Below are positions 9,101 to 16,517 of a DNA stretch of 62,372 nt, piece after piece. A program made the position numbers and the translations under genes. The stretch covers positions 1-62,372 of the forward strand of contig JBATXM010000201.1 of NCBI GenBank assembly GCA_049673305.1, in the 5' to 3' direction. Numbering within the stretch: position 1 is the stretch's first letter; every line of letters starts with the position of its first letter. Source of the stretch: GCA-003244245 sp049673305. Lineage in GTDB: Bacteria > Actinomycetota > Actinomycetes > Mycobacteriales > Pseudonocardiaceae. The notes under the pieces were generated by a model. The model searched no databases, was not told the DNA's origin, and worked only from the letters and a program-made list of their open reading frames with translations.

Positions 9101-9281
9101 GACGATCGCCGCGCCGCGCGACGTCCTCGCGGCGATCCGCACGCATCAGGACTTCGTGGCGCACGAGACCCTGGCGACGTCAGTGGCGCTGGTGGACTCG
9201 CTGGACGAAGGCTTCGCCGGCACCGTCGGCGAAGCCGTGCCAATCATGGTCGGCGTCGCGGATCATCCAGACGGTCGGTGA
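6120..9281 (+). CDS. ileS: Isoleucyl-tRNA synthetase, type 2 (IleRS2)
   Basis: 1053 residues. Charges tRNA-Ile with isoleucine. The KMSKS loop is KMSKH (about residue 604), and YCPRCGTTLSDHEVAQGY (about 189) is typical of the longer IleRS2 branch. The class I HIGH motif reads GTHH (residues 63-66, context GSPGTHHVEARV) instead of HxGH. The CP1 editing domain lies in the middle (TTTPWTLVSNTAVAVHPEV, then HQAPAFGAEDL). The ATG at 6120 is used because AAGGAG lies 9 nt upstream; an in-frame ATG at 6096 lacks a good site. The enoyl-CoA hydratase gene follows after 4 bp. Confidence 0.97.
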   Translation: MTQTVSGRSPFTALPARVDLAGMERRVIEWWRVNDVFARSLQRTADGPSWVFYEGPPTANGSPGTHHVEARVFKDVFPRFKTMKGYSVPRRAGWDCHGLPVELAVEKEMGLRGKPDIEKVGIAEFNARCRESVLRHVGEFEHLTERMGYWIDLAHPYQTMSSEYIDSVWWSLQRIFADGRLSEDYRVAPYCPRCGTTLSDHEVAQGYETVTDPSVYVRFPLLEPLAGQGNVDLLIWTTTPWTLVSNTAVAVHPEVTYVLARTGQGTFVVAQPLLAAVLGAEAETLATVPGAELAGLRYRRPFDLVDVPDAHVVVLADYVTTADGTGLVHQAPAFGAEDLAVCRANGLPVVNPVTPNGCFLDEVPLVGGVFFKDADAILVEDLRRRGRLFRYESYEHSYPHCWRCHTPLMYYAQLSWYIRTTTVRDALRRENERTTWYPEHIKHGRYGDWLDNNVDWALSRSRYWGTPLPLWRCENSHVTAIGSRAELGRLAGVDLSGLDPHRPYIDAITFACPDCATVATRVPEVIDAWYDSGAMSFAALGYPYVPGSEEVFARTYPAQYICEALDQTRGWFYTLMAVGTLVFDRSAYENVVCLGHIMAEDGRKMSKHLGNILAPIPLMDTYGADALRWFMACSGSPWSQRRIWPGALEEIARKILLTYWNTASFFTLYASHAQWAPQTATAAEHRAVLDRWVLAEVHALTRSVDERLESYDTAGAGRLLADFVDDLSNWYVRRSRQRFWAGDQDALCTLWECLDVLTRLLAPFVPFITEEVWQHVVRPGDPGAPESVHLATWPQADAGLIDPVLSEQVRTARTLTEAGRAARKSSKVRIRQPLGRAFVDLPSGTELPQALLDDVAEELNVKRLASLDSTGVVIDVSVKPNFRVLGKRFGKRTQQVANSVLAADPRELVERLRTRGEATVSFDGAEITLGPDEVVVTEVPRSGWVVESQRGVTIALDIEITPELAAEGTARDVVRVVQQARRDASLDVADRITLTIAAPRDVLAAIRTHQDFVAHETLATSVALVDSLDEGFAGTVGEAVPIMVGVADHPDGR

Positions 9282-9285
9282 GGGT

Positions 9286-10056
9286 ATGAGCTTTGCTGAG
9301 TTGAATGTCGAGCGAGACGGGGAGACTGTTCGGATTACGATGAATCGCCCCGAGCGGCGCAACGCGCTGTCTGCTGATCACCTTGTCGAGCTGCGCGAGG
9401 CGTTCATCGACGCGGGCAGCTCAGATGCCACGGGTATCGTGCTCGGCGCTCAGGGCACGGTGTTCTCGGCGGGCCACGACCTCGCCGATGTGGCGTCGCG
9501 CGACCTCGCCGGGGTCGCGGAGTTGCTGACGTTGTGCACCGAGGTGCTGCGCACCATCCAGTCGGTTCCGCAGGTTGTCGTCGCTCGGGTGCACGCGCTG
9601 GCCACTGCGGCGGGCTGCCAGCTGGTGGCCTCCTGCGATCTTGCGGTGGCGGCTGAGTCAGCGGGTTTCGCGTTGCCCGGCGGTCAGGGCGGCTGGTTCT
9701 GTCACACGCCCGCGGTGCCGGTGGCCCGATCCATCGGCCGCAAACGGCTGATGGAGATGGCGCTGACCGGCGACGTGGTGGACGCCCGCACCGCCGCGCA
9801 CTGGGGTTTGGTGAACCGGACAGTCCCGGATGCTGAGCTGGATACCGCGGTGGACGAGCTGCTGGCCCGGGCCACCCGTGGCAGCCGGACCAGCAAGGCG
9901 CTGGGCAAACAGACCCTTTACGCGCAGCTGGACCGGCCCGAGGCAGACGCCTACGCCGTCGCGCTCGAGGTGATGGCCTCAGCCGCACAGTTCGCTGGCG
10001 CCAAGGAGGGTATGGCCGCTTTTTTGGAGAAGCGAAAGCCGGTCTGGCCGGACTAA
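9286..10056 (+). CDS. Enoyl-CoA hydratase/isomerase family protein
   Basis: 256 residues, crotonase fold. The N-terminal RITMNRPERRNALSADHL and the oxyanion-hole region GTVFSAGHDL (about residues 57-66) are typical; the second part of the active site is HALATAAGCQLVASCDLAVA. The segment GGQGGWFCHTPAVPVAR resembles the ECHDC3-like subgroup and lacks the usual Glu pair of classical hydratases, so the reaction is uncertain. It starts 4 bp after ileS with a purine-rich site overlapping the ileS stop, so it is probably co-transcribed. Confidence 0.88.
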   Translation: MSFAELNVERDGETVRITMNRPERRNALSADHLVELREAFIDAGSSDATGIVLGAQGTVFSAGHDLADVASRDLAGVAELLTLCTEVLRTIQSVPQVVVARVHALATAAGCQLVASCDLAVAAESAGFALPGGQGGWFCHTPAVPVARSIGRKRLMEMALTGDVVDARTAAHWGLVNRTVPDAELDTAVDELLARATRGSRTSKALGKQTLYAQLDRPEADAYAVALEVMASAAQFAGAKEGMAAFLEKRKPVWPD

Positions 10057-10085
10057 GCCAGCGCGGTCCCCTACGCTGGTCCACT

Positions 10086-10745
10086 GTGCGTCTCGTGATC
10101 GCTCGGTGTCAGGTGGACTATGTGGGTCGGCTTACCGCGCACCTGCCGATGGCGCTGCGGCTGCTGCTGGTCAAGGCGGATGGATCGGTGAGTGTGCATG
10201 CCGATGGTGGTGCCTACAAGCCGTTGAACTGGATGAGCCCGCCGTGCACGCTGGCCGAGCAGCCGGGACGCTGGACGGTCACCAACCGGGCTGGTGAGCA
10301 GCTGATCATTGAGATCGACGAGGTGGTGCACGATTCACGCCACCAACTCGGGATGGATCCCGGGCTGGTCAAGGACGGCGTCGAAGCCCACCTGCAGGCC
10401 CTGCTCGCCGAACATGTCACCACCCTGGGCACGGGTTGGACGCTGGTGCGGCGGGAGTTTCCCACCGCGATCGGGCCGGTCGACCTGATGTGCCGGGACG
10501 CTGATGGGGTGTCGGTCGCGGTGGAGATCAAACGGCGTGGCGAGATCGACGGGGTGGAACAGCTCACCCGGTATCTGGAGTTGCTCAACCGCGACTCGCT
10601 GCTGGCTCCGGTGCGAGGTGTATTCGCCGCTCAGCAGGTCAAACCGCAGGCCCGTACCCTGGCCGAGGACCGGGGCATCCGCTGTGTCGTGCTGGATTAC
10701 GACGCCCTGCGCGGTGCCGATTCCGACGAGTTCCGGCTTTTCTGA
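10086..10745 (+). CDS. nucS: Mismatch-specific endonuclease NucS (EndoMS)
   Basis: 219 residues. NucS cuts both strands at mismatches and provides the non-canonical mismatch repair of actinobacteria, which lack MutS/MutL. The N-terminal DNA-binding part begins MRLVIARCQVDYVGRL. The RecB-like nuclease core has PVDLMCRDADG (Asp near residue 133) followed by VAVEIKRR (ExK near 147-150). The C-terminus ends DEFRLF, like the beta-clamp-binding tails described for NucS. GTG start, 29 bp after the crotonase gene. It is convergent with menC. Confidence 0.95.
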   Translation: MRLVIARCQVDYVGRLTAHLPMALRLLLVKADGSVSVHADGGAYKPLNWMSPPCTLAEQPGRWTVTNRAGEQLIIEIDEVVHDSRHQLGMDPGLVKDGVEAHLQALLAEHVTTLGTGWTLVRREFPTAIGPVDLMCRDADGVSVAVEIKRRGEIDGVEQLTRYLELLNRDSLLAPVRGVFAAQQVKPQARTLAEDRGIRCVVLDYDALRGADSDEFRLF

Positions 10746-10778
10746 TCCTGGGCCTGTTCTGGGGACCTGCTCTTGGGC

Positions 10779-11771
10779 CTAACAGCAGGAGACGCGGCGC
10801 AGGCGTTTCCGCCACCACGCCACCTGGCTCGGATCGGTCACCGCGTAGGTGTCCAGCAGTGCGGGATCGGGTGCGGGTGGGATGCGCGGCACCGGCAGGT
10901 AGCCGCCGGCAGGTCGAAGCGAGTCGGCGTCGGGCACGACATCGCCGTGCAGCAGGGACAGGGTACCCAGGCCACAGGCGAAATCCAGCTCCGGCAGCGC
11001 GCCGGCCAACGCGAGTTGGGCGGCCAGCCCGACGCTGGTCTCCAGCGCGGAGGAGACCACGCACGGCAGTCCGGCAGCCTCGGCCACCCGCAACGAGCGG
11101 CGCACCCCGCCCAGCGGTGTGCACTTGATCACCGCGACATCAGCCGCGCCGGCGAGCGCGACCCGCAGTGGGTCCTCGGCGTGGCGGAGGGACTCATCAG
11201 CGGCGATGCGCACGGCGACCTTTCGGCGGACGATGGCGAGCTCGTCGATGGTGCGGCACGGCTGTTCCACGTACTCCAGCCCGCTGGCGGCCTGGTCGAA
11301 CTGCGGGATCACCGTCACGGCGGTGTCGGTGTCCCATCCGCCGTTGGCGTCCACCCGGATGCGGCCGCGCGGGCCGAGGGCATCGCGGACCGCCTCGACG
11401 CGGGCGAGATCGTCACCGAGTGAGCCGGCGTGATCGGCGACCTTGACCTTCGCCGTGCCGCAACCGGAGGCGGACACGATCTCGTGGGCGCGCTGCGGGC
11501 TTACCACCGCAACGATGCAGTTGATCGGGATCCGATCCCGGACCGGTTCGGGCCAGCCGACCGTCGCGGCCTCGACCGCAGTGGCCAGCCAACCCGCCGC
11601 CTCGCGGTCGTCATACTCCCGGAACGGGCAGAAATCGCCCCACCCGGCCGGCCCTTCAATCAGCATCCCCTCCCGGATCGTGATCCCCCGGAACCGGGTC
11701 GTCATAGGGATCGCGTAGACACGAGCTCCGTGGACGTCGATGCCGTCGAGGTCGATGACCTCGCTCGTCAT
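10779..11771 (-). CDS. menC: o-Succinylbenzoate synthase
   Basis: 330 residues, enolase superfamily. Dehydrates SHCHC to o-succinylbenzoate in menaquinone synthesis. The catalytic and metal ligands are in order: KVKVAD (KxK lysine), RVDANGGW (Asp), EQPCRTIDEL (Glu), IAADES (Asp) and VIKCTPLGG (lysine). The ATG at 11771 has GAGGAG 8 nt upstream, which rules out longer forms that run into the exonuclease gene. Divergent from the exonuclease-fold gene across about 115 bp. No other men genes are in the window. Confidence 0.9.
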   Translation of the reverse strand: MTSEVIDLDGIDVHGARVYAIPMTTRFRGITIREGMLIEGPAGWGDFCPFREYDDREAAGWLATAVEAATVGWPEPVRDRIPINCIVAVVSPQRAHEIVSASGCGTAKVKVADHAGSLGDDLARVEAVRDALGPRGRIRVDANGGWDTDTAVTVIPQFDQAASGLEYVEQPCRTIDELAIVRRKVAVRIAADESLRHAEDPLRVALAGAADVAVIKCTPLGGVRRSLRVAEAAGLPCVVSSALETSVGLAAQLALAGALPELDFACGLGTLSLLHGDVVPDADSLRPAGGYLPVPRIPPAPDPALLDTYAVTDPSQVAWWRKRLRRVSCC

Positions 11772-11863
11772 GTCGGGATCTCCTCGTCCTCGTCCTCGTG
11801 GGTGTGGCGCAAGAAGGCCGTGAGCGAAGGTCTGCCCGGAGCCCATCCCAACGATTGATATCC

Positions 11864-11876
11864 TTAATACCATTAA
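11864..11876. promoter_or_regulatory. A/T-rich inverted repeat in a divergent intergenic region
   Basis: TTAATACCATTAA is a perfect 5-bp inverted repeat with a 3-bp spacer, in an AT-rich patch between menC and the exonuclease-fold gene, 10 bp before the latter's GTG. It could be an operator or overlap a -10 element. No regulator can be assigned. Confidence 0.35.
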
Positions 11877-11886
11877 CGTCGACGAG

Positions 11887-12411
11887 GTGACCCGCTGGGC
11901 CCGCGCGATGCTCGAACCTGGTGTCGCGGTCATCCTCGATACCGAGACCGTGGGCAGCGATACCGAGAGCAGGGTCCTCCCCACGTCGGCCTGCGAGGTT
12001 GCCGTCATCGACGCCTGCACCGGAGAAACCCTGCTCAACACCCTGGTCAATCCGGAAACACCGATCAGCCAAGGCGCCTTCAAGCTCCACCGCATCAGCG
12101 ATGCTGACGTCGCCAACGCGCCCACCTGGCCTGAGGTGCTACCCGAGGTGCTGCGCGTCACCGCCGGAAGGAGGATCCTCGCCTACGGCAGCGATTTCGA
12201 CCTCGGCGTCATCCGTCTGGATAGCGATCGTTACCACCTCGACCCCGGCCACCTCGGCGACAAGGTGAACTGGGACTGCGTGATGACACGCCGTTCCGAA
12301 TGGCTACGCGCCAGGAAATGGCTTCGCCTCGGCGGTGGCCACCGCGCGCTCGGCGACTGCCTCAAGGCCCGCGACATCATGCTCGAGTTCACCGCACCAG
12401 CACAGCGATGA
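11887..12411 (+). CDS. DnaQ-like 3'-5' exonuclease domain protein
   Basis: 174 residues. RNase H-like exonuclease fold: motif I VILDTETVG (Asp/Glu near residues 18-20), a central PISQGAFKLHRISDADV typical of epsilon-like proteins, AYGSDFDLGVI as motif II, and GGHRALGDCLKA as motif III (HxAxxD). A stand-alone exonuclease of this size is more likely an accessory nuclease than the replicative proofreader. GTG start with GACGAG upstream. The last codons adjoin a truncated DUF6879 copy, so the C-terminus may have been replaced by the rearrangement at about 12.40 kb. Confidence 0.8.
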   Translation: MTRWARAMLEPGVAVILDTETVGSDTESRVLPTSACEVAVIDACTGETLLNTLVNPETPISQGAFKLHRISDADVANAPTWPEVLPEVLRVTAGRRILAYGSDFDLGVIRLDSDRYHLDPGHLGDKVNWDCVMTRRSEWLRARKWLRLGGGHRALGDCLKARDIMLEFTAPAQR

Positions 12412-12711
12412 CCACAATGCGGCTGGTGAGGACATTCACTACCTCGCCCGCGACCAGGCGCAAGCCGCCACGATGCCCAACCACGACTACTGGTTGTTCG
12501 ACTCGCGCACGCTGGTACGGATGCACTTCGATGACGCCGACGTCTTCCTCGGCGGCGAGATCGTCGAAGAGCCCGCCGAGATCGTGCAGCACAACTACTG
12601 GCGTGACGTCGCCTGGCACCATGCCGTGAGACGGGACGACTTTGCCACCGAAGAGCACCTCCGGCGCGTCTAACGTCCACGAAGCGCGCAACGCGTTAGG
12701 CAAGCGGCTCC
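12412..12711 (+). pseudogene. Truncated second copy of the DUF6879/XRE gene pair
   Basis: About 300 bp nearly identical to 13350-13655. It encodes the C-terminal two-thirds of the DUF6879 protein (YLARDQAQAA, NHDYWLFDSRTLVRM and FATEEHLRRV then stop at 12673), plus the first dozen or so codons of the XRE regulator, after which similarity ends near GGCTCCGC. The N-terminal third of DUF6879 and nearly all of the regulator are missing. The left junction is at the end of the exonuclease gene. It probably arose by duplication of the module at 12.84-14.46 kb and deletion; an open frame across the junction is unlikely to be a real gene. Confidence 0.88.
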
Positions 12712-12838
12712 GCATGTCCAGCAACGAGATGTGGCTCTTCTGACGTCGGTCTGCCCTCGCGCGCTGTCTTGACGTTGGCTGCTTCTGGGTGCACCATGGC
12801 TGGGGAACGCTTCACCAAATTTCTCGCAGGGAGGCACG

Positions 12839-13066
12839 ATGCGCGCCCGGTTCCTCGGCAAAGATCCTGAGTCCGGCCTTCGCGAATCACCGACCCTGTT
12901 CGCGACCGACCGCACCGACCGTAAGACCTATATCGCTCAGGGCTGGGTCGTCACAGACCCTCAGACCCTGGCTGACGTCGGGCCGGTACCCGAGGGCGAA
13001 GCCATCATCGAGATCCCCGAGGATGTCTTGAAGTTTTACCAGCGCAACAAGGGGGAAGACCGCTGA
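12839..13066 (+). CDS. Small protein of a DUF6879/XRE-DUF5753 module
   Basis: 75 residues, acidic in its second half (EGEAIIEIPEDVLKFYQRN). I do not recognise a named domain. Small proteins in this position, immediately before a DUF6879 gene and an XRE-DUF5753 regulator, recur in Streptomyces and Pseudonocardiaceae, and I read it as part of that module. ATG start with GGGAGG 4 nt upstream. The stop overlaps the proposed CTG start of the next gene. Confidence 0.75.
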   Translation: MRARFLGKDPESGLRESPTLFATDRTDRKTYIAQGWVVTDPQTLADVGPVPEGEAIIEIPEDVLKFYQRNKGEDR

Positions 13067-13608
13067 GCCAGCTAATCCAACCAGCCGAACCCGAGTTCGG
13101 GCAGCTCTTTCACACCTTCGAGCACACGGCCTTCCGCCTGGAGGTCAGGGACCGCTACTGCCTATCGTACGAACAGGAGTCTCTCCGGAAGTTTCTGGCT
13201 GGCGAACCGGACGATCTGTCGTGGATGCAGGACTGGCTGACCATGATCCGCGAGGCGACGAGCGAGGGGCGCCGCATCGCCCGCGTCCGCGTGGTGAGTC
13301 TGCCGCTCACCGACTACAACCGCTTCGGCTGCGTCCTTGCGCAGCACAACAATGCGGCTGGCGAGGACATTCGCTACCTCGCCCGCGACCAGGCGCAAGC
13401 CGCCGAGATGCCCAACCACGACTACTGGTTGTTCGACTCGCGCACGCTGGTACGGATGTGCTTCGATGACGCCGACGTCTTCCTGGGCGGCGAGATTGTC
13501 GAAGAGCCTGCCGAGGTCGTCCAACACAACTACTGGCGTGACGTCGCGTGGCACCACGCCGTGAGACGGGACGACTTTGCCACCGAAGAGCACCTCCGGC
13601 GCGTCTAA
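13063..13608 (+). CDS. DUF6879 family protein, probable CTG start
   Basis: 181 residues if translation begins at CTG 13063, which overlaps the upstream stop as CTGA and has GGGGGAAG about 4 nt before it. The family-like N-terminus (PEFGQLFHTFEHTAFRLE, then WMQDWLTMI) is encoded only if the frame is read from there; the first ATG (13225) would remove about 54 conserved residues. The C-terminal half has NHDYWLFDSRTLVRM and EHLRRV. Function is unknown; DUF6879 genes sit beside WhiJ-like XRE-DUF5753 regulators. It overlaps the regulator by about 32 bp. Confidence 0.78.
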   Translation: MSQLIQPAEPEFGQLFHTFEHTAFRLEVRDRYCLSYEQESLRKFLAGEPDDLSWMQDWLTMIREATSEGRRIARVRVVSLPLTDYNRFGCVLAQHNNAAGEDIRYLARDQAQAAEMPNHDYWLFDSRTLVRMCFDDADVFLGGEIVEEPAEVVQHNYWRDVAWHHAVRRDDFATEEHLRRV

Positions 13609-14458
13609 CGTCCACGAGGCGCGCAACGCGCTCGGCAAACGGCTCCGCGAGCTTCGCCAACAGGCCGACCTGAGCGGTAGGCAGCTCGCGGAGTCTTTGT
13701 CATGGCCACCGTCGAAAATCTCGAAGCTTGAGAACGGGCGTCAGACGCCCAGCGATGGCGACATACAGGCTTGGACTCGTGCTACGGACAGCGAGGCTCA
13801 CACGGAAGCCCTGCTTGCCTCCTTGCACACCCTCGAAATGCAGCACGCCGAGTGGCAGCGGATACTCCGTACGGGGCTGCGGCCACTTCAGAACGAGCTC
13901 GCCGAACTGGATGCCAAGACGCGGTTCTTTCGTATGTTTGAGGCGACGGTCATCCCGGGACTGCTCCAAACCGCTGAGTATGCCAGGGCTCGCCTTGCCC
14001 AGGGGATCGTCATGTTCAAGGTGCGCAACGACGTCAATGAAGCGGTACAGGCTCGGTTAAAGCGCCAAGATCTGCTGTACCGGCCGGACAAGCGATTCCA
14101 CTTCGTCATCACGGAGGCGGCGTTGCGCCTTCGTCTGTGTTCGCCCGAAATGATGCTCGGCCAGCTTGACCGGCTGATCTCACTGTCGGCGTTGCCGAAC
14201 GTCCGGCTTGGCATTATCGGCTCCGACACGCAGTACGTCATCGGCCCCTGGCACGGTTTCTCGCTACGAGACACCGACCGGGTGATGGTCGAGACCTTCT
14301 CGGCCGAGCTGAACCTTGCCCAGCCGCAGGAAATCGAGCTGTACAGCAACATCTTCGACCAGTTCGCGGCCGTCGCCAGTTACGGCCGGTCTGCTCGTGC
14401 GATCATCATGCGCGTTATCGACGACCTTGCACCCGAGGTGCCGGAGGATGGCGAGTGA
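13577..14458 (+). CDS. XRE-family regulator with DUF5753 domain
   Basis: 293 residues with a TTG start inside the end of the DUF6879 gene. The N-terminal helix-turn-helix (about residues 18-65: LGKRLRELRQQADLSG, then PSKISKLENGRQ) is followed by a DUF5753 effector domain (ATVIPGLLQTAEYARA, later GPWHGFSLRDTDRVMVE). Proteins of this architecture resemble WhiJ and related regulators of Streptomyces development and antibiotic genes and usually pair with small partner proteins (DUF397 or, as here, DUF6879). No DUF397 gene is present. Confidence 0.9.
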   Translation: MPPKSTSGASNVHEARNALGKRLRELRQQADLSGRQLAESLSWPPSKISKLENGRQTPSDGDIQAWTRATDSEAHTEALLASLHTLEMQHAEWQRILRTGLRPLQNELAELDAKTRFFRMFEATVIPGLLQTAEYARARLAQGIVMFKVRNDVNEAVQARLKRQDLLYRPDKRFHFVITEAALRLRLCSPEMMLGQLDRLISLSALPNVRLGIIGSDTQYVIGPWHGFSLRDTDRVMVETFSAELNLAQPQEIELYSNIFDQFAAVASYGRSARAIIMRVIDDLAPEVPEDGE

Positions 14459-14637
14459 TTTCCAGCCAGCCTTAACCTCCGAGAATTGCTAGAAATATCA
14501 AGAAATTTTATTTTCCTTCGAGTCTTTCGGCCCTACTCTGCCCAGTGGACGGCGAACCGCGTCCAACCCTTCGGACTTGGGAGAGGCGGTCAGGTGGGCA
14601 CTCTTGTACTCCTACCCGGCAGGGTTCTGGCCATCAC
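14459..14637. other. AT-rich intergenic region
   Basis: 14485-14520 is clearly AT-richer than its surroundings (GAAATATCAAGAAATTTTA) and is the likely place for a promoter of the small downstream gene. No clear -35/-10 pair, terminator or repeat is seen. Confidence 0.4.
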
Positions 14638-14862
14638 ATGAAGCCTTGGCTGAAAACGATACAGCGGAGACTATTGGTCAAGGGTCGGCAGGGTTCGAAG
14701 GTAACCATGACTGTCATGGTCTATCGCGACACGGTGCGGGTAATCACCTTCGATGAGCCATTCTCTTCCGAAGCAATCTTGGAGTTGGCGCATGTCGACA
14801 GCATGATCGAGATGTTGACCTGGGCTGCCAAAGAAGCGCGCAGGTACCAGGACGAAGCGTAA
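14638..14862 (+). CDS. Small hypothetical protein
   Basis: 74 residues from ATG 14638, basic at the N-terminus (KTIQRRLLVKGRQG) and ending in a helical stretch (MIEMLTWAAKEARRYQDEA). No domain is recognised. A second ATG at 14707 has a better ribosome-binding site (CGAAGG, about 6 nt) and would give 51 residues, so the start is uncertain. It lies between the XRE module and the aldehyde dehydrogenase. Confidence 0.55.
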   Translation: MKPWLKTIQRRLLVKGRQGSKVTMTVMVYRDTVRVITFDEPFSSEAILELAHVDSMIEMLTWAAKEARRYQDEA

Positions 14863-14986
14863 GACTCAACCTGAACTTAGCACTCGCGGCGCGCGAACCA
14901 TCATGCGTATGCACGTGCATACGCTGGAAGACGGGGCGGCGGCCGTACCCTTGTGGTATGCGGCGATGCGGGGGGAGAGGATGACG

Positions 14987-16489
14987 ATGGCTCAGACCGT
15001 GGATAGCGGCCAGCAGATCCGCGAGGGGGGCACCCGCTTCGCGTCGGTGGACCCGCGAACCGGCGAGGTCGTCGGGTATCACCAGGCGGATGACGAGGTG
15101 GCGGTGCGGGCGGCCGTCGTTCGCGCCCGGGAGGCGGCCGCGTGGTGGGGCGGGCTCGGGTTTGCGCAGCGCCGCCGCCGGCTGCTGTCCTGGTGCTCAG
15201 CGCTGACCCGGGGGATCGATGAGCTGGCGGGGCTGATCAGCGCTGAGACCGGCAAGCCGCGAGATGACGCCCGGCTGGAATGCGTGCTCGTGGTCGCGCA
15301 CCTGGACTGGGCCGCGCGCAACGCCGAGCGGGTGCTGCGGCGCCGTCGGGTGAGGTCGGGCCTGTTGATGCTTCAGGAGGCCGCCACGGTGGAGTACCAG
15401 CCCTCCGGCGTGATTGGCGTGATCGGACCGTGGAACTACCCGGCCCACACCCCGATGGGCTCGATCGGCTACGCGCTCGCTGCCGGCAACGCCGTGGTGT
15501 TCAAGCCCAGCGAGCTGACCCCCGGAGTGGGCCGGGCGCTGGCCGAGAGCCTGGCCAACGTGGTGCCTGAGTATCCGTTGCTGCAGGTCGTCACCGGTTT
15601 CGGTGAGACCGGTGCGGCGCTGTGTCGGGCCGGAGTGGACAAGCTGGCGTTCACCGGGTCCTCGAGCACCGCGAAGAAGGTGATGGCGACCTGCGCCGAG
15701 ACGCTCACCCCGGTCGTGCTGGAGTGCGGGGGCAAGGACGCGCTGCTGGTCGACGCCGACGCTAACCTCGCCGCGGCCGCCGATGCTGCGGTCTGGGGCG
15801 CGATGGCCAATGCGGGGCAGGCCTGTGTCGGGGTGGAGCGGGTGTACGTCGTCGATGACGTTGCCCAGGAGTTCACCGAGCTGGTCGTCGCCCAGACGCG
15901 GCGGCTGCGGACCGGCGGTGAGCCCAGCGCTGATCTGGGCCCGATCACCAGGCCAGCCCAGACCGAGGTGATTCGCGATCACCTTGCCGACGCGCTCGCC
16001 CGTGGTGGCACCGCGGTGGTCGGTGGTACGGAGTCGATTCGCCCGCCCTATGTGGCGCCGGTTGTGCTGACTGACGTCCCAGAGACCTCGATCGCGGTGA
16101 CCGAGGAGACCTTCGGCCCGACTCTTACGGTGCACCGGGTCGCGAACCTGGACGAGGCGGTGGCCCGGGTTAACGCCGGCCGTTACGGGCTGGGCGCTGC
16201 GGTGTTCTCCGGGCGACGTGGCGCGGAGATCGCCGGCCGGCTGCGGTGCGGGATGGTCGCGGTCAACAGCGTGGTTTCCTATGCCGCCGTGCCCGCGCTG
16301 CCCTTCGGCGGGGTCGGCGACTCTGGATTCGGGCGTATCCACGGAGCCGAGGGCCTGCGCGAGTTCAGTCGGGCCAAGGCGGTCACCCGCCGCCGGTTCC
16401 GCCCTCCGGTGCCAGTGCTCACCTTCGCCCGCCCGGCCTGGGCCATTCGGTTGCTGCTGCGGATCGTCCGGGTGCGATACGGTCGGTGA
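14987..16489 (+). CDS. NAD(P)-dependent aldehyde dehydrogenase
   Basis: 500 residues, ALDH superfamily, probably of the succinate-semialdehyde or broad aldehyde type. It has GVIGPWNYPAHTP (cofactor and substrate channel), VVFKPSELTP, FTGSSSTAKKV (Rossmann loop), the general base LECGGKDALL and the nucleophile NAGQACVGVERVYV. The C-terminus adds a basic, hydrophobic tail (WAIRLLLRIVRVRYGR) that may touch the membrane. The ATG at 14987 has GGGAGAGG 6 nt upstream. The hydroxyacyl-CoA dehydrogenase follows 28 bp later. Confidence 0.92.
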   Translation: MAQTVDSGQQIREGGTRFASVDPRTGEVVGYHQADDEVAVRAAVVRAREAAAWWGGLGFAQRRRRLLSWCSALTRGIDELAGLISAETGKPRDDARLECVLVVAHLDWAARNAERVLRRRRVRSGLLMLQEAATVEYQPSGVIGVIGPWNYPAHTPMGSIGYALAAGNAVVFKPSELTPGVGRALAESLANVVPEYPLLQVVTGFGETGAALCRAGVDKLAFTGSSSTAKKVMATCAETLTPVVLECGGKDALLVDADANLAAAADAAVWGAMANAGQACVGVERVYVVDDVAQEFTELVVAQTRRLRTGGEPSADLGPITRPAQTEVIRDHLADALARGGTAVVGGTESIRPPYVAPVVLTDVPETSIAVTEETFGPTLTVHRVANLDEAVARVNAGRYGLGAAVFSGRRGAEIAGRLRCGMVAVNSVVSYAAVPALPFGGVGDSGFGRIHGAEGLREFSRAKAVTRRRFRPPVPVLTFARPAWAIRLLLRIVRVRYGR

Positions 16490-16517
16490 GCGGGGGGCCA
16501 CGTCGCGGAGGTAGCAG

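Noticed and set aside
6603..9164. Very long open frame on the minus strand opposite ileS
   Set aside because: Antisense shadow of a high-GC codon pattern; composition is Arg/Gly/Pro/His-rich with no domain.
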